Origin: Acidobacteriota bacterium
GTDB lineage: Bacteria; Acidobacteriota; Vicinamibacteria; Vicinamibacterales; UBA8438
Direction: 5' to 3'
DNA length: 41,059 nt
Assembly: GCA_021296485.1 (NCBI GenBank)
Contig: JAGWAI010000009.1
Coordinates: forward strand, 37,289 to 78,347
Shown: positions 34,812 to 41,059 of the stretch, in pieces
Layout: each line of letters starts with the position of its first letter
Numbering within the stretch: position 1 is the stretch's first letter
The notes under the pieces: model-generated
Database searches by the model: none
The model's input: the letters and a program-made list of their open reading frames with translations, nothing else
What the model was told of the DNA's origin: nothing
Made by a program: the position numbers and the translations under genes

Positions 34812-35677
34812 TCGCCGGCGCTGCCCAGCCGCTCGGCGATGCGCAGCGTGCGGCGCGCGGATCGCACCACGGGCAGCTCGATGAGCTGGCCGTCGACCAG
34901 CAGCACGCCGCCCTGCTGCCGCTCGTATGCCGCGACGATCTTCCGCGCCCAGGCCGTCTCCGCCGCGCCGGGCGCGAACGCCGCCTGTATCACCGGCACT
35001 TGCGCGGGATGGATGGCGGCCTTCCCGGTGAATCCCAGGCGCCGTACGCGCCGGGTTTCTTCCGCCAGCGCGTCGAGCGCCGGCACGTCCATGAACGGGG
35101 AGTCGAGCGCGCTGACGCCGGCCGCACCGGCCGCCAGGACGACCCGCGAGCGCGCGTAGATCAGCGCCTCCCATTCCACGGCGCAGCCCAGGTCGGCCGA
35201 CAGGTCGATGGCGCCGAAGAAGACGGCCGACACGTTGGACGACGCCGCGGCAATCTCGGCAGCGGCGAGCAGGCCGGCGGCGGTCTCAATCTGCACGATC
35301 AGCGGCAACCCCCCGCCGGCGCGCGCGAGCGCCCTATCGACTGCCCGGATCTCCTCCGCCCCGGCCACCTTCGGCAGCATCAGGGCGTCGGGACGCGCGC
35401 CGGATTCGACCAGCTCCGCCAGGTCGGTGCGCCCCAGCGCCGTCTTGGCGTCGTTGATACGCAGGCTCACCTCCGCAGCGCTCGGGCCGCGGCCGGCGAG
35501 CAGGTCCAGCGCTGCCGCTCGCGCCGTCTCCTTGGCGTCCGGCGCCACGCCGTCCTCGAGATCGATGCAGACGGCGTCGGCGCCCGTCGCCAGCGCCTTG
35601 GGGAAGCGGTCCGGCCGAACAGCCGGCACGAACAGCAGGCTGCGACGTATCCGCTCCGCGGGGGCGTCAGTTCCCAT
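34802..35677 (-). CDS. CitE/HpcH-family CoA-ester lyase (citramalyl-/malyl-CoA lyase-like)
   Basis: A 291-residue protein of the CitE-like TIM-barrel family. Conserved blocks are RRSLLFVPAVRPDRFPKAL, CIDLEDGVAP, SLRINDAKTALGRTDL, LMLPKVAGAEEI, PLIVQIETAAGLL, FFGAIDLSADLG and GFTGKAAIHPAQV. Stand-alone members are usually (S)-citramalyl-CoA or malyl-CoA lyases that release a ketoacid and an acyl-CoA. The operon partner is a MaoC-type hydratase, which makes citramalyl-CoA lyase of itaconate or mesaconate breakdown plausible. It overlaps the amidohydrolase stop by 11 bases. Confidence 0.88.
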   Translation of the reverse strand: MGTDAPAERIRRSLLFVPAVRPDRFPKALATGADAVCIDLEDGVAPDAKETARAAALDLLAGRGPSAAEVSLRINDAKTALGRTDLAELVESGARPDALMLPKVAGAEEIRAVDRALARAGGGLPLIVQIETAAGLLAAAEIAAASSNVSAVFFGAIDLSADLGCAVEWEALIYARSRVVLAAGAAGVSALDSPFMDVPALDALAEETRRVRRLGFTGKAAIHPAQVPVIQAAFAPGAAETAWARKIVAAYERQQGGVLLVDGQLIELPVVRSARRTLRIAERLGSAGDQA

Positions 35678-37055
35678 AGTGGGTGGCGATCGCCTCCAGG
35701 CGGCGCTGGATTTCTTCTTCCGGGAGCCACCGGCCGCCGACCATCACCCCCGCGCGCCGCTCGGTGCGGGATATGTCCTCCAGCGGATTCGCCTCCAGCA
35801 GCAGCAGGTCGGCGCGGCGGCCGACGGCCACCGTGCCGAAGTCGTCGGTGGCGCCGAAGTACTCGGCCGGCTTGCGGGTGGCAATCTCCAGGACATCGTA
35901 CGGCGTCATGCCGAGGCTGACGTAATAGCGCATCTCGCGGTGCGCGGAGAAACCCGGCACGCTGAACGTCTGCGGCGAGTCGGTGCCGAGCGCGATATTG
36001 GCGCCGCCCTCATGCAGCGCGAGCAGTATCCTGCCGCGCAGCGCCGCAAGCCGCCGGTTCGCTTCCACGTCGCCCGCGGCGAGACGCTCGTCGACGCTGC
36101 GCGTCCACTGCTCCACGGTTTCGGGCGGCATGTAGCGCACCTCCGGTCGTTCCGCCGCGACGGTCGCGCCGGGCCGCGTGCCGAGGATCCCGGTCTCCCA
36201 CAGCACCATCGTCGGCACGACCCAGGCGCCGGCCCGCACGGTCGCCTCCACGACATCCGGCATGAGCGACTCGTCCACGCGCGCCAGCAACGTTCCGCGG
36301 CCGCCGAACCCGGGCCACTCTTCCGGCCGCGCCGCCTCCGGCACGAGCGCCTCGACGTAGTTGTCCAGGTGGTCGATCGAGACCTGCCGGGATGCGAGAG
36401 CGCGCCGCAGGCCGACCTGGTCCGGCACGTGCCCGGCAAGCGGCAGGCCGACCTCGGCAGCGGTGCGCACCGCCGCGTCGTACGTCTCGACGTCGAGCCC
36501 CTCGAGCATCTTGATCAGGTCGTATCCCTGCACGGCATACTCGCGAACCAGCTGTTCGGCCTCCTCCGGGGTCGAGACGCCGCGGCCGGGACTGAGCGAC
36601 ACGCTGGCCAGAAACAACTGCGGCCCGAGGACGGCGCCGCTGCGGACCCGCTCGCGCAGGTCGAATTGCGACGGATCGCCCTGCATGCCGCGCACCGTGG
36701 TCACGCCGTTGGCAACGTAGAGAAACAGGACGTTCTGCGCGTCCCGGTCCGGCACCCGCGGATTCGGCAGGTGGCCGTGCATCTCGGTGAAGCCCGGCAG
36801 CAGATATCCGCCCGCCGCGTCGATGAGCTCGACGCCCTCGGCCGGCGTCATCTCGTCGGCCGAACCGATGGCGGCGATACGCCCGTCGGCAATCACCACT
36901 GTCCGGTTCTCGAGCACCCGCTCGACGTCCATCGGAATCACGTTCGCATTGATGAATGCGATATCTCCCTCGACGCGCGGCAGGGCTGCGCCGCCGCAGG
37001 CGGCCGCTGCCGACAGCGACAGCGCCAGGCAGGCGACGGAAAGATTCCTAGCCAT
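35667..37055 (-). CDS. Amidohydrolase-family protein (imidazolonepropionase-like), secreted
   Basis: A 462-residue metal-dependent amidohydrolase. The N-terminus has a signal/lipoprotein-like segment (CLALSLSAAAACGG). Motifs: GYLLPGFTEMHGHLPN with metal-binding HxH, LAGHVPD with a further His, SIDHLDNY and NIALGTDSPQTF with the expected Asp. The C-terminus ends GTVAVGRRADLLLLEANPLED and IQRRLEAI. Its substrate is unknown; peptides, lactams or cyclic amides are typical. It overlaps the MaoC and CitE genes on both sides, so the three make one translationally coupled unit, although its product seems extracytoplasmic and theirs cytosolic. Confidence 0.88.
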   Translation of the reverse strand: MARNLSVACLALSLSAAAACGGAALPRVEGDIAFINANVIPMDVERVLENRTVVIADGRIAAIGSADEMTPAEGVELIDAAGGYLLPGFTEMHGHLPNPRVPDRDAQNVLFLYVANGVTTVRGMQGDPSQFDLRERVRSGAVLGPQLFLASVSLSPGRGVSTPEEAEQLVREYAVQGYDLIKMLEGLDVETYDAAVRTAAEVGLPLAGHVPDQVGLRRALASRQVSIDHLDNYVEALVPEAARPEEWPGFGGRGTLLARVDESLMPDVVEATVRAGAWVVPTMVLWETGILGTRPGATVAAERPEVRYMPPETVEQWTRSVDERLAAGDVEANRRLAALRGRILLALHEGGANIALGTDSPQTFSVPGFSAHREMRYYVSLGMTPYDVLEIATRKPAEYFGATDDFGTVAVGRRADLLLLEANPLEDISRTERRAGVMVGGRWLPEEEIQRRLEAIATHYGN

Positions 37056-37569
37056 CGGCCGGCCCCCTTGCCTCGTCCGGCTCCGGCAGGGATATCTGCG
37101 GTACGTGGCCGCGCCGGTACACCATGAACGTGCGCTTGAACTCGATGACGACCTTGCCGTCCTGGTTGAAGCCGGTCGTCTTCACCGTCACGATGCCGAC
37201 GTTCGGCCGCGACTTCGACTCGCGCTTGGAGAGCACCTCGCTGCGGGAATAGATGGTGTCGCCCTCGAACACCGGGTTGGGCAAGCGCACCTCGTCCCAG
37301 CCGAGGTTGGCCATCACGTTCCACGACAGGTCGATGACGGACTGGCCGGTCACCAGCGCCAGCGTGAAGGTGGAATCGACGAGCGGCTTGCCGAATTCGG
37401 TCTTCGCCGCGAATGCGTGATCGAAGTGAATGGCGTTGCTGTTCTGGGTGAGCAGCGTGAACCAGATGTTGTCGGCGGTGATCACCGTCCGGCCGAGCGG
37501 GTGGCGATAGACATCGCCTACCTCGAAGTCCTCATAGACGCGTCCGGTCCAGCCTTCCTTGTGTCCCAT
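37048..37569 (-). CDS. MaoC-family hot-dog hydratase (itaconyl-/mesaconyl-CoA hydratase-like)
   Basis: A 173-residue hot-dog protein with its start at ATG 37569, six bases after GGAGG. It shows VYEDFEVGDVYRHPLGRTV, the catalytic region FTLLTQNSNAIHFDHAFA with Asn/His/Asp, GKPLVDSTFTLALVTGQSV and a C-terminal TTGFNQDGKVVIEFKRTFMV. Single-domain MaoC proteins hydrate enoyl-CoA esters; those encoded beside CitE-type lyases include itaconyl-CoA and mesaconyl-CoA hydratases. A CoA-transferase to activate the acid is not visible in the window. Confidence 0.85.
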   Translation of the reverse strand: MGHKEGWTGRVYEDFEVGDVYRHPLGRTVITADNIWFTLLTQNSNAIHFDHAFAAKTEFGKPLVDSTFTLALVTGQSVIDLSWNVMANLGWDEVRLPNPVFEGDTIYSRSEVLSKRESKSRPNVGIVTVKTTGFNQDGKVVIEFKRTFMVYRRGHVPQISLPEPDEARGPADG

Positions 37570-37607
37570 CACCCGCCTCCGGAAACATGATAACGGGCCG
37601 GCCCGGA

Positions 37608-38975
37608 TCAGTCCGCGCCGCGCTCGACCGGCGCGCCGAAGCCCAATCCGGCCAGGCCGTCGAAGACTTCCGGCCGGGACCCGACCACGACGGCGACCAG
37701 GGCGCCCGGATGGAGATGCCGCTCGGCGGCCCGCCGCACGTCGGCAGCGCCGACCGCCGCAATCCGGTTCGGGAACTGCGCGTAGGCGTCCGCCGGCAAT
37801 CCGTGCAGCGCGATCTGTACTCCGGCGCGCACGATCTGCGCCGACGTTTCGAGGGTTCGTGGAAAGCCGCGCGTCAACGCTGCCTGCGCCACCGCCAATT
37901 CCTGGTCGGACGGCGGCCGCGACCCGCGGATGTCGACCACCTCGCGCACCGCTTCGCGGATGGCGTCCACCGTGGCCGTGGTCTGCACGCTGGTCTGCAC
38001 GCGGAACGGCCCGCGGCCCACCCGCCAGTCGAACGCCGTCGACGCCCCGTACGTATAGCCCTTCGCCTCGCGCAAATTCTGGTTGACGCGGCTGACGAAC
38101 TGCCCGCCCAAGACCATGTTCAGCACCATCAGCGCGTGGTAGTCGGGCGAGCGCCGGGGCGGACCGACGTGGCCGAGCCGGATCTCGGACTGTACCGCGC
38201 CGTCGCGCGCGACGAAGACCATCCGCTCACCGGCCGGCGGCGGGTCCGGCGCGGCGGTGGCGGCCGGCGACCGATCGACCGGCGTTGCCACCGCTGTCCA
38301 GGCCCGCTCCGCCTCCGTTATGAAATCGGCCGGCGCAACGTCGCCCGCCGCGACGAGCGTCCAGGGAGCCGCGGTGTACCCGCGCCTGTGAAAGGCCGCC
38401 ACGTGGGCCGGCTCAATCGACCGCAACGCCGACTCCGTACCGATCGACAGGTGCCCGTACGGATGCTCCCCGTAGAGCGTCTCCAGGTAGACTCGGTCGG
38501 CGATCGCGCCCGGCGACTGCCGCTGCTGGCGAATGCGATTGACCCGCAGATCGCGCTCGCGGGCCACGTCCTCCGCGTCGAGACGCGGCTGCATAGTGAT
38601 CTCGAACAGCAGCCGCAGCCCGGCGGCCGCATGCTGCGAGAGCACAGTCAAGGCGACCACGGTCGCATCACTGCTCACCGCCGTGGACAGGTGCCCGCCA
38701 ATCCGCTTCAGCGCGGCGTCCAGCTCGACCGCGGACAAACCGGCGGAGCCCTCCTCGAACAGCGCCGCCGTCAATGAGGCGAGACCGGGCTTGTCCGGCG
38801 GATCCGCCGCGTAGCCGGTGGGCAGCAGCAGGTGGAGCGTCAACAGCGGCGCCCGGCGGTGCTCCGCGACCCGCACGGCCGTCCCGCCGGCCAAATCGGC
38901 CCGCTCGAACACGGGCAAGGTGAATTCCGGGTCCGCGCCGGGCAACGGCAGGCGCGTGCGATCTGCGCGGGGCAT
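37608..38975 (-). CDS. M16-family peptidase-like protein lacking the zinc motif
   Basis: A 455-residue M16 (insulinase/pitrilysin) family protein without HxxEH, so it is the non-catalytic partner. Family features remain: LLTLHLLLPTGYAADPPDKPGLASLTAALFEEG, LYGEHPYGHLSIGT, FHRRGYTAAPWTLVAAGDV and MVLNMVLGGQFVSRVNQNLREAKGYTYGASTAF, the R/Y pair typical of the C-half. Bacterial M16 enzymes often work as active/inactive heterodimers encoded in tandem, as here. Its ATG is directly adjacent to the stop of the active subunit (TAAATG). Confidence 0.9.
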   Translation of the reverse strand: MPRADRTRLPLPGADPEFTLPVFERADLAGGTAVRVAEHRRAPLLTLHLLLPTGYAADPPDKPGLASLTAALFEEGSAGLSAVELDAALKRIGGHLSTAVSSDATVVALTVLSQHAAAGLRLLFEITMQPRLDAEDVARERDLRVNRIRQQRQSPGAIADRVYLETLYGEHPYGHLSIGTESALRSIEPAHVAAFHRRGYTAAPWTLVAAGDVAPADFITEAERAWTAVATPVDRSPAATAAPDPPPAGERMVFVARDGAVQSEIRLGHVGPPRRSPDYHALMVLNMVLGGQFVSRVNQNLREAKGYTYGASTAFDWRVGRGPFRVQTSVQTTATVDAIREAVREVVDIRGSRPPSDQELAVAQAALTRGFPRTLETSAQIVRAGVQIALHGLPADAYAQFPNRIAAVGAADVRRAAERHLHPGALVAVVVGSRPEVFDGLAGLGFGAPVERGAD

Positions 38976-40286
38976 TTATCGCGGGCTCACCAGGACGGAG
39001 TCGGGCAGCGCGGCTGCCGTCTCGCCGGCCGGCACGACGCTGACGGCGACCCGCTGCTCCGCGCGTAGATGGAGATCCGCCGCGCGGCGGAGCGCCTGCG
39101 GGAGCGCGGCGGCGTACCGCGCGCGGTCGGACGGGCCGTAGCCCGGGTCGCCGGCGAGGACGTTGTAGAGGTTCAGCTGATCGGACCGCCCGCCGAATCC
39201 GCCCACGGTCTGGGTGCGGTAGACGAAGTCGGCGTCGGCGGTAGTCCGCGCCCGTTCCACTTCGTCATCGCCCGGCGGGTCCGTCCGCAGCGCGTCCAGC
39301 TCGTCGGCAATCACCGCCTCCAGCTCGGCCAGGTCATGGCCCGGAGCGGCGGTGGCGGCGATGAAGAAGCTGCTCGCCAACTCGCGCGAGCCCTGCGCGG
39401 CGCTCACGTCGGTGGCTATCCGCTGCTCGCGAACGAGCCGCCGGTACAGGCGCGACGCCTTGCCGCCCGTCAGCAACTCCGCCAGCAGATCGAGCTCCGC
39501 GTCGTCCGCGGCGAACAGCGGCGGCGTGCGCCAGGCCAGATACAGCCTGGGCAACTCGACGCGGTCAACGAGCAGCAGCCGGCGCTCGCCGTCGGAATCG
39601 GCCTCGGCGGGCACGGCGGGTGGCGGCGGCGGCGGCCCGCAGGGGATCTCCTCGAAGTGGCGGCAGGCCTCGCCGAACGCGTCGGCGGCGCGCACGTCGC
39701 CGGCGATAGCGAGCGACGCATTGCCCGGGTGGTAGTAGGTGGCGAAGAACGCCTTTACATCGGCCAGGCCGGCGGCCCGCAGGTCGTCGGGCTCACCAAT
39801 CGTCAGCCAGTGGTACGGATGATCCGGCGGGTGCAGCGCCGCCATGAGCGCCATCGGGACGAGTCCGTAGGGTCGGTTCTCGTAGTTCTGGCGCCGCTCG
39901 TTCAGCACCACCTCGCGCTGCGTCTCGAATTTCTCCTGCGTGAGCGCCGGCAGGAGATATCCCATACGGTCCGATTCCATCCACAGGGCGCGCTCGAACG
40001 CGCCGGTCGGCACCACCTCCCAGTAGTTCGTGCGGTCGGTGCTGGTCGACCCGTTCAGCGTTCCGCCGACCTCCTGCAGCGGATGGAAATAGCCGCGGTC
40101 GAAATGCGCCGACCCCTCGAACATCAGGTGCTCGAACAGGTGGGCGAAACCGGTGCGGCCGGGCCGCTCGTTCTTGGATCCGACGTGGTACCAGAGGTTG
40201 ACCGCGACAATGGGACAGCCGTGGTCCTCGTGCACGATCACGTCGAGCCCATTGTCGAGCGTCTGCTTCTCGTAGGCAATCTGCAC
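38976..40286 (-). CDS. M16-family zinc metallopeptidase (active subunit)
   Basis: A 436-residue M16B protease with the inverted zinc motif HLFEH at 49-53 ([13 protein letters not shown]) and the downstream Glu in [10 protein letters not shown]. Other hallmarks are [66 protein letters not shown] and a Pro-rich linker of eight prolines near 220. No signal peptide is seen, so it may be cytosolic. It is the first gene of the five-gene minus-strand operon M16-M16-MaoC-amidohydrolase-CitE. Confidence 0.93.
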   Translation of the reverse strand: MQIAYEKQTLDNGLDVIVHEDHGCPIVAVNLWYHVGSKNERPGRTGFAHLFEHLMFEGSAHFDRGYFHPLQEVGGTLNGSTSTDRTNYWEVVPTGAFERALWMESDRMGYLLPALTQEKFETQREVVLNERRQNYENRPYGLVPMALMAALHPPDHPYHWLTIGEPDDLRAAGLADVKAFFATYYHPGNASLAIAGDVRAADAFGEACRHFEEIPCGPPPPPPAVPAEADSDGERRLLLVDRVELPRLYLAWRTPPLFAADDAELDLLAELLTGGKASRLYRRLVREQRIATDVSAAQGSRELASSFFIAATAAPGHDLAELEAVIADELDALRTDPPGDDEVERARTTADADFVYRTQTVGGFGGRSDQLNLYNVLAGDPGYGPSDRARYAAALPQALRRAADLHLRAEQRVAVSVVPAGETAAALPDSVLVSPR

Positions 40287-40394
40287 TGCTTGCGGCGCCC
40301 CTCCGGAAAAAGGCAGGCCATTGTAGTCGAAGTCGATTCCGCAGGCCGCGCCCGCCGTGGCGCGGCTGCACGCCGGGTGCTACGATCGCACGTT

Positions 40395-40964
40395 GTGCCG
40401 ACATTGCGCACCCCATGTCGCCCGCTCCGCCGCGTCGCGCGGGCGGTGACCGCGGCGATGCTGCTGGCGCTGCCGGGCGCGGCGCCCGCCGGCGCCCAGC
40501 CGGCGCTGCAGTACGACGCCCCGGCCGACTGGATCGCCGCCGAGCCGTCGTCTCCCATGCGCATCGCGCAGTTCCAGTTGCCGGGCGTGGACGAGGATCC
40601 GGAAGACGCGGAGTGCGTCGTGTTCTACTTCGGCGGCGCAGGCGGCACCGTCGAGGCGAACCTCGACCGCTGGACCAGCCAGATGCTGCAGCCGGACGAC
40701 AGCCCCTCTGTGGACGTCGCCACCACCACCAGCTTCGAGGTGTCCGGTATGCCGGTGACGGTGCTGGACGTGCCCGGCATCTTCGCCGCCGAAGTGCATC
40801 CGGGCTCGAAGATGCGCTACTACAAGCGTGACTTCCGTTTGAAGGCGGCGGTGGTGGAAACCCCGGAAGGTCCCTACTTCTTCAAGCTGACCGGTCCAAG
40901 CCGAACGGTCAGGCGCTGGGAAGCGGACTTCAACGCGCTCATCAACTCGGTCCGCTTCGAATAG
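40395..40964 (+). CDS. Small secreted protein of unknown function
   Basis: A protein of about 189 residues with a probable GTG start at 40395 (GTG 40446 is an alternative). The basic N-terminus PLRRVARAV plus [15 protein letters not shown] forms a signal peptide. The mature domain reads [57 protein letters not shown] and [28 protein letters not shown]. That pattern resembles small secreted proteins common in Planctomycetes and Acidobacteriota that have no named function. It is transcribed away from the M16 operon. Confidence 0.7.
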   Translation: MPTLRTPCRPLRRVARAVTAAMLLALPGAAPAGAQPALQYDAPADWIAAEPSSPMRIAQFQLPGVDEDPEDAECVVFYFGGAGGTVEANLDRWTSQMLQPDDSPSVDVATTTSFEVSGMPVTVLDVPGIFAAEVHPGSKMRYYKRDFRLKAAVVETPEGPYFFKLTGPSRTVRRWEADFNALINSVRFE

Positions 40965-40978
40965 GTCCAGGAGGCATC

Positions 40979-41059
40979 AAGCCGCGCACGGCGCGGCTCG
41001 GCAGGCACGGCGCGGGGCGAAGGGGTCCCCGCTAGCGCCTGCCGGGGGCTTGGGGCGCA
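40979..41059 (-). repeat. Structured GC-rich repeat at the window end (R6, cut)
   Basis: This inverted-orientation copy holds the small hairpin CCGCG/CGCGG (40982-40996) and stem arms CGGCAGGC (40999-41006) and GCCTGCCG (41037-41044), perfectly complementary and different from the arms of R1-R5. The core at the far end (TTGGGGCGCA) is cut by the window. It follows the small secreted protein gene directly. Confidence 0.85.

Noticed and set aside
32856-35174. 772-residue minus-strand ORF opposite the nuclease-helicase
   Set aside because: An antisense shadow: it crosses two genuine genes and shows no domain or signal peptide.

Overview
This window is about 41 kb of very GC-rich bacterial chromosome. 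It is densely packed, mostly on the minus strand in long overlapping operons. Secreted PQQ-type beta-propeller proteins, a DUF5916 outer-membrane protein, LVIVD-repeat and DUF1499 proteins, many amidohydrolases and peptidases, and a folP-cdaA-cdaR-glmM-pdxJ operon together suggest an Acidobacteriota-like (Vicinamibacteria-like) environmental bacterium. That assignment is inferred from gene content; no rRNA or tRNA gene was seen.

Left end (1-2855, minus): part of a bacterial microcompartment (BMC) locus. In transcription order it holds a class II aldolase with a C-terminal tail that looks like an encapsulation peptide, one hexameric shell protein (BMC-H), three tandem pentameric vertex proteins (BMC-P), and a D-2-hydroxyacid dehydrogenase cut by the window edge. 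The gene set resembles the Planctomycetes/Verrucomicrobia-type sugar-phosphate BMCs. No aldehyde dehydrogenase is in view; it would have to lie outside the window.

Core operon (3056-8121, minus): folP (broken into two overlapping ORFs), cdaA, cdaR, glmM, pdxJ, a TPR membrane protein and a small YHS-like membrane protein. ftsH and tilS follow upstream on the same strand. This couples folate, cyclic-di-AMP, cell-wall precursor and vitamin B6 genes.

Secreted oxidation and surface region (11-25.7 kb): a PQQ dehydrogenase on the plus strand; a minus-strand cytochrome c / PQQ dehydrogenase / SYLF operon; a DUF5916 outer-membrane protein; a PQQ-like propeller and an LVIVD propeller on the plus strand; a metallo-beta-lactamase-fold protein, a DUF1499 protein and an M1 aminopeptidase.

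Accessory patch (25.7-31.0 kb): visibly lower GC in part and full of damaged genes. It holds a zinc-knuckle remnant, a frameshifted AAA ATPase with a DUF4276 Toprim partner (defence-like), a frameshifted D-aminoacylase-type lipoprotein, VapBC, a 5'-truncated phospholipase-D/DrmC-like fragment and a small membrane protein. A 1152-residue TM0106-type RecB nuclease/SF1 helicase follows.

Right end (34.8-41 kb): a minus-strand operon of two M16 peptidases, a MaoC hydratase, an amidohydrolase and a CitE-type CoA-ester lyase, then a small secreted protein on the plus strand.

Six intergenic blocks carry copies of one GC-rich structured repeat (core GGGGCTGCGCCCC) in both orientations. Its stem arms differ between copies but remain complementary. 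This covarying repeat, the BMC locus and the damaged ATPase-Toprim module are the most interesting items.
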